From assembly GCA_902729315.2 (NCBI GenBank), contig LR746272.1, positions 3,072,035 to 3,136,034 on the forward strand: a stretch of 64,000 bases of DNA, written 5' to 3'. The notes below the pieces were generated by a model, which saw only the letters and a list, made by a program, of their open reading frames with translations, was not told where the DNA came from and did not search any database. Source of the DNA: Spirodela intermedia (Eukaryota > Streptophyta > Magnoliopsida > Alismatales > Araceae). Positions 25,801-37,943 of this stretch are shown here, in pieces (within the stretch, counting starts at the first letter, position 1; every line of letters begins with the position of its first letter). A program made the translations under genes and the position numbers.

Positions 25801-26948
25801 GAGGTAATAGCCATTGGTGGCTGGCAGCTGTGGATGTTCCCACTTCTTCCTTGGAGTGAATATTCGTTAAATGCCACTCTTCATCTCTAACTTTGTGCCT
25901 ACTTTTCTTACGATCCTTTTACTTCCTTTGATGCTTATATATGGAATCGCCCTCTTGTTTTATCTCTGTTTAGTCACCGTTATTGCTATGTTCTGACATT
26001 TTCCAGGACAATCATACACCTAGATTCAGTGCTCAAATGAATCATACCTCTGTGCAATGGCTCTTTTGATGTCTAAGCTATCTCTTCTCTCATCAAAGTT
26101 TCTCATCTCTAATGAGAAATCTTGCTTTCACATCTCGTCTTTTGTTGGTCAACCTTTGTTATCCCCCTATCCTTCCATACAGAACAATAATGAACACTCC
26201 ACAGGGGGATTGTCTGTACAACTTTCTTTATAATATTGAGTGAAAGTTGACTCAGACAGACCCACAGACCAAACAGCTCTATGTCAACGCTAAGGGTCTT
26301 GCCTCCATTGATATTACCTGCCTACGGGTGTGCCATCCCAAGTAGAGGATAGATTATTTAAAAAGAGTGGGTCCTTCCTGCGACGCAAGGGAGAATTGGC
26401 TTATTGCTTGGTGATATATCCAGTGAGCTTGCTGCTCAATGCATATGATAATTTCACTGACTGAGAGAATCTCAAACCAACGTCCTCTGGAATGCACATA
26501 CTAGTGCTTGCTTCAACCGTTCTTTGATCTTAGAGTAACATCAATGCACCCGTATAAGTGTTGGTTTAACGCTGCAGCATCTTCGTCTTGTGTGTTTTCT
26601 AGGTGGTGATAGATTCTGCGACACCGGTGGATGATCGTGGCAACGCCGGCGGGAGCTTCGCCAATCCTGCCGAAGCAGCATATGGGGGATTCAGTGGGCC
26701 TATGCGTGCCTATGGTCGGATGTACGGGAGCCTTGATTTCGATGATGTGAGTGGATTACTGACCATATATAATCTTATTTTCTTCATCTATATAAATCAC
26801 TGTAATGTGATTTCTCCTCAAAAGAATTTAACATTAAAATTCGTCGTTGACTTTTGTTCTTGGATGGTTCTCTGTTCAGTGGGGCTACGGAGCTGTTGGA
26901 AGCAGCAAGACGACATCAAGAATGGATTGGAGGTACAAGCCTTACTAG
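17448..26948 (+). CDS. Three-RRM hnRNP-like RNA-binding protein (AT4G36960-like)
   Basis: Nuclear RNA-binding protein of about 360 residues. Exons: 17448-17465, 17562-17651, 19747-19812, 20940-21005, 21108-21196, 21301-21346, 22531-22585, 24195-24271, 24671-about 24806, 24898-25019, 25091-25195, 26603-26746, 26880-26948. Frames join at every junction. The exon 1 donor (GTTCGT) and exon 9 donor are the least certain. RRM1 is about residues 4-76, RRM2 about 92-168 and RRM3 about 222-297, with RNP1 cores RGFGYVTF, RGIGFITF and RGFGFVTF and RNP2-like LVVLGI, IFVARI and IFVGRL. The linker contains YGAYNAYMSAATRYAALGAP and the tail ends WRYKPY, both typical of this plant family. The tandem RRMs resemble the animal hnRNP A/DAZAP1/TDP-43 class. 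The exact RNA targets are not known to me. The downstream neighbour is a splicing factor. Confidence 0.92.
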
Positions 26949-27285
26949 GATGAATGAATGGTTGCTCTCATAGCTCTTCTACTGACCTCAAATCTCCCAT
27001 ACAGCACTTTCTGTTTCTGTAGAAAGTGGATGACTGGTTGACATTATGAACTTGTACGACTTCCCTACTTCTTGCTCAGTCAACTCGTTGACTTCTGGTT
27101 CTAGCTTAGCTGGCTCCCATCCTTGTCCCTTTGCCTCTAATAATCTGGTGAAAATGTTGGTGGTGAAAATGAGTAGGGAGTTTTTACATTGTCTTGGTTT
27201 GGGCAATTTCTTTTCTGAAGTTTTGGGGGAAATTACATGCCTTTTTTTTTGTTTTTCTTTCTTTTCTCTTTTTTTTTTTTCCGAG

Positions 27286-27397
27286 GAGGGTAGGCCGCGT
27301 GCGGATTCAAGAGTACAGGCCCACAGACGCTGCTTACCAGTTCCCTCCTCAAGCTAATGAGCTTGATTTGGGACCCACCCAGATGGTCTCGGTTTAG
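27286..27397 (+). other. Candidate alternative last exon of the RRM gene
   Basis: A long T-rich tract (27240-27282) ends in CCGAG|GAG|G, giving two acceptors three bases apart (exon start 27286 or 27289). Exon 13 contains an internal donor, GATTGGAG|GTACAAG at 26932/26933. Joining the two keeps the frame and replaces the final YKPY with a tail of about 35 residues containing EYRPTDAAYQFPPQANELDL and ending MVSV at the stop 27395-27397. No transcript evidence is available; it could be chance. Confidence 0.4.
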
Positions 27398-28606
27398 GGT
27401 TTGTTGGCTTTGCCTGACCATTTCCATGCATCCCTGTTCTTGAGAAAATACCCATTGCATGCATGTATGTAGATAATATGCTTCTCATATGGTCAGTGGA
27501 ATGAGCTGAACTCGAGCAGAGAGAGTACTTGTTGGTGCATTTTTCTCAGAAAATGGTGAGATATTGCTTCCCTCTGACAACCTACCCCCGTTGACTTTCC
27601 CCACTGATTGGTTGGATTACTTTTGAAGCTTTGTTGCCATAAGAAGCATAGATCAGGCCTCCACTCTCTCAGATGCCATAAATAATAGCAACTGTGCGCC
27701 AAAGAAATTATTAAAGATTATTTTCTGTGGCGAAGAACCAGGATAAGGATGAGGATTCCATGCTTGCAGGGAACGATCTATGAGAAAATATGTTTAGGGT
27801 TTGACTTTACCCTGATAATGGAAGTCAGCATGTTGGTACCATATGCAACCAAGGATTCGTGTTAGCTTTATTTCCTCTCCTTGGAAATAATAAGAATAAT
27901 TTATGGGCATTAAAATATTTCCTATTTTCTCATGATCAACCATAAAGGGCTCCAAACGTTATAGTTTTCATTTGTGCACAAAATATACTTGAGGTCAATC
28001 GCATAGTAGATACATTATGGGGATTACCATGACAAGACAATCGGTGGGCCCAGGTCAACCTTTTCCAAGATTTTGACCAATGAAGGTTGGAACGGTATAA
28101 TATCGCTAAGAGGGCTATGCATGGGCCATGGTTAGTGTGTGCTCCATCGCCTACCTATTTTATGAGTTTTTTCTCTATTAAAATAATTTATTTTATAGAT
28201 ATTGGGTTCCTAAAATTTGAAACTTTATTGGTAATGTCTCCTATTAATAATAATTCACATTTCATACTTGATTATTAAGAAAAAAACTGTTATAAAAACT
28301 TGGATTTTCTTGGGTGAATTTCAGATTTATTGGTTTTAGTCTGCTACATAAAATTTATTGAGTGGATTTTTTTAAAAAATAAAATAATATTTATGGATAA
28401 ATAGCATAGAAGATATGTAACAAGGTTTGGTAGATATTTCACTTGGTCGAATCTTGGTACAGTTGACGAATTTGCATATTATTCGATATTTTATATATTT
28501 AAATATATATGTGTGATATTTTAGGTAATAATTAATCAATGAGATAAATAACCAAAAAATATTGAAAACGTATTAAAAATTATGAGATCAACGATTGCCT
28601 TAACTT
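27398..28606. other. RRM gene 3' flank and intergenic DNA
   Basis: Probably 3' UTR and flank of the RRM gene up to about 27.9 kb (AATAATAAGAATAA near 27885), then AT-rich spacer. No gene seen. Confidence 0.5.
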
Positions 28607-28922
28607 AGGCAATTGGGCTTTCTCATAAGGTCTATATTGGATCGTTTCATCAACCGTAGCCAGCCCAATAAGAGGTACGGAGAGAGAGCTGTTAATGGAT
28701 GCGTAACTGGGCTGGCCTAGCCCAGCCCATCGAAGCGAGGAAAACAAACCCTGAGGAAATCTTTGGGCGAGGAAGAACCGGCCGGAGGAAGAAGAGGCAC
28801 CGAGCTCTACCGAGTGTGCACCGCGGGGAGCCGACGCTGCCTTGGGGGTAGGGGTAGGGGTAGCTGGGATTGTGCCTCCGCCGTCGTCGCCGCAGGTGGT
28901 GGGCTGGGAGAAGCCAGTTTCG
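28607..28922 (+). promoter_or_regulatory. CLASRP promoter with Site II (TGGGCY) boxes
   Basis: TTGGGCTT at 28613, AGCCCAAT at 28662 and a cluster CTGGGCTGGCCTAGCCCAG at 28707-28725 (7-bp inverted repeat CTGGGCT/AGCCCAG) followed by AGCCCAT. TGGGCC/T Site II elements are known TCP-bound motifs in promoters of plant housekeeping and growth genes. No clear TATA box is present, which fits a TATA-less promoter. Confidence 0.55.
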
Positions 28923-31900
28923 ATGTGGCACGAGGCGAGGAGATCGGAGAGGAAGGTCCATGACCTGATGGACGCCGCCCGCAAGAGGGCGCAGCGACGC
29001 GCGGTTTTCCTCGCCAAGCGGCGGGGCGACCCCCAGCAGTCGTTGCAGGCCGTCGGGACCCGCTGCCGCATGTACCGCGACGACGGCCTGTACCAGGCCA
29101 CCGAGGATCAGCTAGGGCTGTATGTTCCTCTACTTGTTTCCGCTCCCCAACGACGATCAAGTGTCTATTATTCACCTTTTTCTTTGCCTTTTGCTTTGGT
29201 TTCCATGATTTTATATTGTTTGTCTTTTTAACTATTTTCGTGCGGTTTTTTAATTGAAGAAATGTTGCACGCTGTTTTGTTCTGCTTTCTGCTTCTGGAG
29301 AAACCCTTATCGCCTCTTGTTAGCTGTTAAGCACTAGAATCTCGATGAGGAAAAATCTAGGTCATTTTTTTGTGAGGTTTTATGCAGTAAGATAAATCAG
29401 GATTGGTTGACAAATCTTATGCCTTCACGTATTATTATGTGGGTTTTTATGGTACGGATGGTAGGGGAAAAATTGAACAATGAGGCCCAGTGCTAATTTA
29501 TATTGTCTCTGATGCTACAGTACCATCTTAAGACTGTCTAATCTCTTGCCCGTTTTACGGTTACTTCTACATCCTTGAGGTATATTGGGTTCTGGAGGAG
29601 GAAGATGAAAGGATGGAGATTAAGATGACTGGTGGCTACCCTAATCTTAAGTTTTTCTGGTGATGATCACTTGATTATGATTTTATTCACAGAATTCTGG
29701 TTTTCGTAGGCAACTATGAACAGTTGAGTGTAGGATGTGACGAAATTTTCGGTGTCTAACCACGCACCAATGCATAACAGGGACTGGGATACAACCCGTG
29801 AATGAATCTTTATATGCAAGAAACACAGTTCCGTGCCTTACATATTTTAAAGTTCTCCTTGCTTTTTACTTTGCATTTGTTGACTCCCTTGGTTGATTTG
29901 GGTGGGGGGATGTCATGACTGTAGCTTCCATCAAATATATATATATATATATATTTATGTCTATATTTATCAGTCTTTTCTACCTCCCAATATTCCTTGG
30001 ACCACTTTCCTGTACTTCTGGAAATAATAGGGTTCCTTCCCCCACTCCATCCTTTGATACTCCTTATCTTCTTCCTCTCCTTCTTTATTTTTTCTTAAGA
30101 GCTTGGAAAATAGGATAAACTCACTCTTGGCTTGAATATTTCATCCTTTGAATCCCTTTCGTGTGTCTTTCAATAATTCATCCTGCATCTCATCGCGGTC
30201 TACTTATTCCTTTATAGCTTATTGGAGCAAAAGTTTGTCATTAGTTGGTTCTGATTGCTCTGTGAAGAAGACCATTTTGAGGCCCTCTTTTTGTCCTTTT
30301 TATTACCAATGGATCAAGGGTTTTATCACCAATCAATAATTCATCCTGCATCTGATCAAGGTCTACTTATTTCTTTATAGCTTATTGGAGAAAAAGTTTC
30401 TGTCATTTGTTGGTTCTGATTGCTCTATGAAGAAGACCATTTTGAGGCCTTCTTTTTGTCCTTTTTATCATCAATGAACCAAGGGTTTGGTATATATATT
30501 GCAGTTCTTCCCCATCCTTCTCTCTTGGTCTTGGTTTAGTCGCCTCCTCTTGGACCGACATGAATTTATGGGCAATTCCTCAATGTAACCTGTATTTGTT
30601 TTCTTTTTCTTTTTTTTGGGCGGTGGGGAGAGGGGAAATACCAATTATCAGAGAGACGATATGACTAATCTTGTCTATGTCACTTTTCTTATGAACAACT
30701 GGTGGTGGACCTACTGATGTTCCAGGCTGGGGTGTAGACACTGTCAGTGAGGTTGAAGGAGGCATGTGGGAGAAAAGTGGACAAGAGACAGGCGGGAGGG
30801 TGGGAATTTTTTAATGTTTTGAATGGACGTTAATGAACTTCCTTTGATTGTGACAAAGCATGTAGTGAACTTATATGGCTTCTGACAAGGATGGACAATT
30901 GTGAGTGGAAATCATATAAGATAAATGATAGTTGTAAAAATGTTATAGTTTGTCTCACTTTCAGAGGAAGAAATCTGAACCATTATTTTAAAAGACGGTA
31001 CTTAAGTTGGATTTATAAATTAGGAATTGATATCGTAAAGGGAGGAATGCTTCGTAATTAGGCTAGAAAACTAGGGTTTGCGGTCATTAGATATGTCTAC
31101 ATTATTTCCCCAAACTTTATTCTATAAAATTGTCTTCCGACTGGAATGCTGTCTCTTGATATAATTGCGGTGCATCCACTGATTTTCGTTTTTTTTTTAA
31201 CACAATCATCTTTTCTCTCTATTCCTAACCAGGATTCCATGGAATGGAAAACAAGATGTGATGATTGACAGGTGATTATCTTGAGAATTTATTTAATAGT
31301 TAGATTTTTTATTTTTTTAGAGCTTATAATTCGTGTTTTCCTGCTTTTTTTCCTGAACAGATTTGATGGTCGTGCTCTTCTTGATTTCATTCGTGATCCT
31401 GGTTCTCGACCACGTCATATTCAAGAGAAAACCAATGAGGAAGAAGAACTAGAAGAGTTTGTTAATTTTGAGCGTTACCGGGATTTAATTAAGCATCGGC
31501 GTAGAGGATGTCGGTACCTTTTGATCTTTAGCCTGAGTCTTTCATACCATTTTTCTACTTTTTCCTGTTAGCTCCTTGTTTTTCAATTAGACAGGCTAAA
31601 CACATGAAAATGACCGTTTATTCTTTTTATTCAATGACACTGTGACTGCAAGTGCAATTGCTTCACTACCTAACCTTTGTTTTACAGTCACTGATGAGGA
31701 GGGTTTACAGAATACTCTCCAAGAACTTGAGGCAAAAGCTACTGCCCTTTTCACACCAGAGAGGTACCCTTTTATTCCTTTCCCTCCGTTGTGTTTACAC
31801 ATTAGTTGGCAGAAGGTCCTTCCACCAATCAAAGGCATTGGTCTTTGGAGATCTATTATTTCAATTTCTCAACAAGTCTTGATCCTTATGTAATTGCCTG

Positions 31901-34900
31901 TTCAACTAAGAATTTTACTGTTTATAACCTCACTCATCTCAGTTATAGTACTATATTCTCTAAAGAGAAAGGAATGTTAGCCCTGGAAAACTTTGTTGAT
32001 GTTGATGGCCAGGTAGAGGTCTGAATTGTGCAATAGTGGGGTGTCTTCTATGGACGAAATTCCATGGGAATATTTTTATTTTCTCTTTCTGCCATAAACA
32101 TGTTCCCTTGATATTTTATTGTTATTTTCATACATAGAGTTTATATTTTTTCGTTAATAAACTCCTTGATTAATGAGATTATTTTGTGAAGTTGAAAAAT
32201 ATAATAAAATATAACATTCAACTCATATTCTCATCCTATTTTCAATTATCGTTTGAATGTGATATTATCAATATTCGCGTTATGGACGACTACTCGAGGA
32301 AGAATACCTTTGGTGTGCATAGTTGAGTGATGTGTGGTCAATATTTAGTTTTGTTTAGTAATTCCACTAAAGAGCTTAAGGAAGCAAAACAAACCTATCA
32401 TAATACTCTTTGATCAAGTATCTTCTAAGCCTGCTGACATAGACTCTCGAATTCCTTTTGGTGTGCATAGTTGAGTGATGTGTGGTCAATATTTAGTTTT
32501 GTTTAGTAATTCCACTAAAGAGCTTAAGGAAGCAAAACAAACCTATCATAATACTCTTTGATCAAGTATCTTCTAAGCCTGCTGACATAGACTCTCGAAT
32601 TCCTTTTGGTGTGCATAGTTGAGTGATCTGTGGTCAATGTTTAGTTTTGTTTAGTAATTCCACTAAAGAGCTTAAGAAAACAAAACAGACCTATCGTAAT
32701 GCTTCTTTGATCAAGTATCTTTTAAGCCTGCTGACATAGACTCCCAAATGCCTTTGGTGTGCATAGTTGAGTGATGTGTGGTCAATGTTTAGTTTTGTTT
32801 AGTAACTCCACTAAGGAGCTTTAGAAAACAAAACAGACCTATCATAATACTTCATTGATCAAGTATCATTATGCCTGCTGACATAGACTCCCGAATAGCT
32901 GCCTTTGGTTGCTATAGCTGTGTCTACGGGATACCTTGAAAGCTATGGTGGATTGTTCTGCGAGATCTGCCTCCTTAAATATACTTGAGACAATTACAAA
33001 AGATATGAGCCAAATTGTTGTCATCCACCGTTTCTGCACTCTACTACAGTATTTCACGTGCATAATCTTCATCCGCAAAACCCTCTAATTTCTTCCTGTT
33101 CTCCAGAACCATATTTCAAATGCTGTCTTTCAAGTCTGAGTGTTTTGGGATGCATAGTATCAATTCAATGACTTGAAGATGTTTGAGAACCTTAAAGAAA
33201 CGAGTTGAAGTTACCGAAGTCGGATTATTCTATACTTGATTGGCATATGAATGACCTATAATGGGTTTCATTCCGATGGCTTATGAGCTTTCTGTTTGTT
33301 TTTATTTGTCTCAGACCACAGCCAGCACAAGTTTCTGCTAGCAAGGGTGCATATTCGCAGGTGGGTTTCTCCTATAAGGGGGATGCAAATGAAGAATCTC
33401 ATTCCCTGGACAGTGAGGTGGAGGATGACGACGAAGATGAAGATGATGATGATGATAAGGACTTCAGCAGTGATGACAGTAATGATGAAGGAATTGATGC
33501 AATTGCAAAAGAATTTGGGATAAAGAGATATAATTGGCTTCTTTATATGGACAAAAAAGCCAAGGAAGAAGAGAAAAGACAAAAGGAAGTTATTAAAGGG
33601 GATCCAGCAATTGTAAGTTGTCATATTTTTCTGTTTTCTTGGTAATTAAGTATCATAATTTGTTCTCTGGAGTATCCATGCATTTGTGATCTTTGCAAAA
33701 TGTATGTTTGAAATTTGGTGGGAAGAAAAAGAAATGTCATCTCTATCCAGATTTATATTCTCATATTTCTGTAGAGAAAACTGAGCCGCAAGGAAAGGCG
33801 AAAAGCATCAAAGATGGAACGGGAAAAAGACAAGGAAACTTCTCGGACAATAGGAAGGGCCCCACATCATGATCCATATAGGTGGAAATTATGCTTAGCC
33901 TCCGTCATTTGGGTCTATATATGTCATGTTCCCGTTTTCACTGTATTTGGACGCCATGCTCAGGGAACAACGGCGAAGTCCCACTTATGATGCCTATCCT
34001 CGTTCACGAAGGTGCATAATGAACCTTCGATTTGTTCTTCATATCTTTTGGTTGAATTATCATAACTGAGGCTCAAAAAATCACCGTCTTGAACAGATCA
34101 AGATCCAACTCTCGTTCATATTCCCCTTCATATGCGAAGCGGCATGATCGTGACCTACATGCGGATAATGGGTATAAGAGTAAATCGAAGGCCCCGAAAA
34201 TAGAGTATATAACTGAGTTTGGCGGATCCAAAGTTGATGGTCAGAGGCCAGAAGGAATATCTCCACCGTCATCCCCTCCATTTCACGCTGACATGCTGAA
34301 CCGGTCGGGGCACTCGACCTTTACACTGCAATGATAGATTTGACATTTTCTTCTCTGCTGCAGATTGTTCTGATGGTTCTGGTTACATAAGGCCGAATTT
34401 TCGGGTTTGTGATTAGATGAAGCCTAGGGATCAATACCATGACTATTGAAGTGTGGATTTAGGTTTGGTCATCGTAGGTCTGAGGACCAGTAACACTTAT
34501 TGGTTGGATGATTTCTGTAAAGGCACATATCTTGTGGCGATTATGTGTAAAATATGAGTGATCTCAAAGCGAGATAGATGGTTCTTACCGTGTCATTTTA
34601 GTTACTCCGATCATTCTTCATCTTTTCAGGTCATCTGCCGGTCGCATACTTGAGGCATTGCATGTTGACCCTGCATCCGGTGTCTCCCTAGATCAGGAGA
34701 CTAGCAAAGTAATGAAGCCATCACCAAGGTATTTCTTTTTGATGCCCCAGAACCAGGCGTTCTTGTAGGTTGTTCTCAGTATGCCGTAGTATTGAAATTC
34801 TGTGGTCCGTCTTGTTTAACAGCATTTTTTTTTTCTTCTCTTTCAAAATTCCTATTCTCATTATGTTTCTCTTTGATTCGATCCACGACTTTTCTGTCTG

Positions 34901-36406
34901 AAAATGCCAGCACATCTTCTGCATTAACAAAGTTAAGCAAGACTGGAAATGGCGGACTTTTAAAATCACAGCAGATTGAGAAGAAAGAAACACCTCAGGA
35001 GCGTCTTAAACGGATTATGAGCAAGCAACTTAACAAACAAAGTGAGATTCTCATTCTGACCTCTCGTCTGCACCTATGGTGATAATCAAAGCATCTCTGC
35101 TTAGTTGAAGGAGATATCTTTAGTGGCTATGATCTCTCTCATCGATCTTTTAGATCCTGATGTCTATAGTTGTTTGCATGTGATGCCATCGACAGTTAAG
35201 AAAGATGCTGCTGCTGATATGGTGAAGAGGCGAGAGCAGGAGCGCCAGCGGCAGGAGAAACTCGCAGAGACCAGTAGAGTTAGCCGTTATCGGCACCGCA
35301 GCCGTAGTACAACCCGCAGCCGCTCTCCTCCAAGGTATCGAAAGTTGTTTACTTTGCAAATAAGTACAAACTCTAGAAGCGCATTGTTCTAATTCTTCCG
35401 AACAAATAGTGAGGGCCTCTATCCACCAAAATTGCCCATTCCGTTGAACATGAGTGGAAGAACTCCAAACATCCGTCAACAGGAAGTCGTTGACTGTTTT
35501 CTCAGGTCCCAATTTTTCGCTCTTGTTGCTCATTTTGGAAGATTGGGAGTCCCTGTAATCTTCTTCAACATTCCACGGGCTCCTTCATCCTTTTACCTCA
35601 CATAGTGGCCCATTAGTGATGATAATCGCATGTTTGGATTGTAGGTGGACTAGTAAATGTTTCCTCTTTAGTTCAGTATCCAGTGTCCTCACAGAATGCC
35701 GATCATAAGCTTTTGGGATGTTCATCAGGAATGACTGGTGATGCTCATATCAAATTGTTTAGATATGAGGTAAGAGAAAGTTCCTTACCCAGGTAGTGCC
35801 TTAGTTGGTGGACTGCTGTGGTGGTCCTTTTTGTTTGCCAATAATGGTAAGTTGTAATCCTCCTATTATGCCGGAGGTGTCTTCAGCTTGCCCTTCTCTA
35901 CGTGAGTTTCTCAATGTGATCTACAGAAACTGGGACTGTTTGCTCGGAAAGTTTTTCTTGACAGTTTTAGCTATGGATTTGGATGCTTTTTACTTGTCCC
36001 CAAAATGGGCTGCGATTAATTTTAATCTGAAATTTATTATATTCCTGATAAGGCGACATGCATGGGATTGAAAACACAAACTTGACCTCTGTGTGGAGAG
36101 ATCTCTGATACTGAGGAAAGCCAATACCCATATCTGTCTCTGAAACAAAAACAGAATTAGAAAACGACCAAGGATTTCAGCATGGAAACCCTGGCTTGTT
36201 ACTGCTATTCAAGGGTGGCTCGCTCACCTAATTGGCAGGTAGAATATGAACTCTTTTTCCATTTAGTGACAAAATTGTCTGGTTGCAGAAGGTACCGTCA
36301 CAGTAGAAGCCGCAGCTGGAGCCGGAGCCAGAGCCGGAGCCGGAGCCGGAGCCGGAGCCCTCCAAGGTACCATTCAAGATCCCGTTCTCCATCGCCAGCC
36401 AGGTAA
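28923..36406 (+). CDS. CLASRP: CLASRP/SWAP2-like SR-rich splicing factor
   Basis: Plant homologue of CLK4-associating serine/arginine-rich protein (AT4G36980 type), about 535 residues, a nuclear pre-mRNA splicing regulator. Exons: 28923-29119, 31233-31271, 31361-31509, 31688-31763, 33315-33612, 33775-33881, 33964-34011, 34097-34303, 34630-34728, 34911-35041, 35196-35334, 36289-36406; all junctions keep frame. The N-terminus has MWHEARRSERKVHDLM and LIPWNGKQDVMIDRFDGRA, matching the conserved animal and plant DRY/SWAP-type domain. Next come FVNFERYRDLI, an acidic run of Asp/Glu in exon 5, KIEYITEFGGS (conserved in animal CLASRP), a TPQERLKRIMSKQLNKQ block and two RS-repeat segments in exons 11 and 12. 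The exon 3 donor (GTCGGT) is weak but is the one that keeps frame. The end is ambiguous: the stop TAA sits inside a possible donor AG|GTAATC, so further exons may exist. Confidence 0.93.
30170..30490 (+). repeat. 163-bp tandem duplication in CLASRP intron 1
   Basis: Two copies starting TCAATAATTCATCCTGCATCT at 30170 and 30333 and running through GGTTCTGATTGCTCT to CAAGGGTTT. About ten differences separate them. Intronic and non-coding. Confidence 0.9.
32311..32903 (+). repeat. Four-copy 148-bp tandem repeat in CLASRP intron 4
   Basis: The unit starts TGGTGTGCATAGTTGAGTGA at 32311, 32459, 32607 and 32755, a constant 148-bp period. Each unit ends near GCCTGCTGACATAGACTC. Copies 1 and 2 are almost identical; 3 and 4 share their own changes (AAAACAGACCTATC). 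It lies between exons 4 and 5 and has no coding frame. This is a minisatellite-type array, not a CRISPR array, because there are no distinct spacers. Confidence 0.93.
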
Positions 36407-37403
36407 TCAGCACTCCATTTCCATTCCCAATCAAGTTAGAACACCCCATCTTAATCTGTTCGCACCAAAGTTTATTCCTTTTCGGGAAATCTTGTCGAAG
36501 CAGGGGGAAAGGGCGCCACAGGCACTGAATCGTTGAGGGACGGGGGAGGGGGGTCCTCCTCCGGATGCTCCTGTTTCATCTCCGCTGCTGGTGGTGGCGT
36601 ATGCATGCAGACGTCAATCATTGATGTGGGCCATCCGATCAACTTTCGAGTTTGTATTATAGCCGGGATTCTGATCGAGTAAGCTGCACAGATTAGGTAT
36701 TTGTGGGAGTGACACATCTCTTGGATACTAGTGTCTTGCCTTCTTGGAGAATCTTTTTGTAGAGTTCCTTTCTTCTTTAGTATCTGTGCTCATTGTCTAT
36801 AAATTTAGCCGACAACTATCCAATAATTGGGTTCCTCCCCCCCCCCCCCCACACCCTTCTCTCTCCCTCTCTCTCCTCCCCCTCTCTCTCATATATAGTA
36901 TATGTATAAGATATAATTCTTGGTATTCTTTATGCTTCTATATGCCATTGCTGGGAATGATAGGTGTTTATTTTGGTGCGCCCATTATTTTATAAGCGAA
37001 ATAAAGTACTTTGGTTGGCTGATATGCTCCTACCAGCTCTTACAAAGAACATGGAGATGAAGATCCAAAGGGGGTGTTGCAGGGCTATTCATGCTGAGGG
37101 TGGGGTATATGGACAATGTTTCTTCGGAGCTTCGAGTGAATGGGCTAAGAAGGTTCCCCTCTCTGGATAGATGGGCTTTTGCTATTCGGGAGCGAGCCTG
37201 ATTGAATGACGGGACGAGTGGAATTATTGTCAAATTGTGTGTATTATTTGATTTGAACTTCTCGATATGCGTGATTTGATTGATGCAGTGCTTATATTTT
37301 CCAATTATTAAACTGTCCAGTCGTTTGATTCTCTTGATGCCGGAGCCCACAATAGATAGACTGGCCGATGGGAGTGGGAGGAGAGACAGAGAGAGAGCGA
37401 GAG

Positions 37404-37499
37404 ATGCCAAGAATAATCAGCCGATCTTATTATTGACCTCAGGGATAAGGGGCCATATGGTTATCATATGGTGCAACACTCATACACGCCACCTTGTAC

Positions 37500-37569
<70 letters not shown>

Positions 37570-37682
37570 GCCAGGAATGAACAGCCTATCTTATTATTGA
37601 CCTCGGGGGGGTAAGGGGCCTTATGGCTATCATATAGCCCAATGCTCATACACGGCACCTTGTACTGAGAGAGAGAGAGAGA
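37404..37682 (+). repeat. Composite tandem repeat with GA microsatellite
   Basis: Two diverged copies (about 37404-37503 and 37568-37668) share CTTATTATTGACCTC, AAGGGGCC, TATCATAT and ACTCATACACG-CACCTTGTACT. Each is followed directly by a GA run: about 31 GA units after copy 1, a short one after copy 2, and a further GA run before copy 1. The duplicated unit is therefore about 165 bp including its GA tail. Confidence 0.88.
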
Positions 37683-37906
37683 GGTTTCGGCGTAGTATTT
37701 TGAGTGACAATTCAGAGAATGGTAATTCTTGAGACCATACACACTTCCTCAATATTTTGATATGACACAGGAAAACACAGAAGACTTCAAAGAATCACTG
37801 AAATCCACTGGGTTTGTTCTCTTTGAGAACTACCCAATTATACGCACATTTATTACTATATGAAATATACATTTATACGCACATATGTTAAACTTTATTG
37901 TATCAC

Positions 37907-37943
<37 letters not shown>

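Noticed and set aside
28580-29101. 173-codon antisense frame over CLASRP exon 1.
   Set aside because: It is the shadow of the GC-rich exon 1; the plus strand carries the conserved MWHEARRSERK start.
32311-32903. Regular repeat array considered as a CRISPR-like structure.
   Set aside because: The units are 148 bp and contiguous with no distinct spacers, and they lie in a plant intron.
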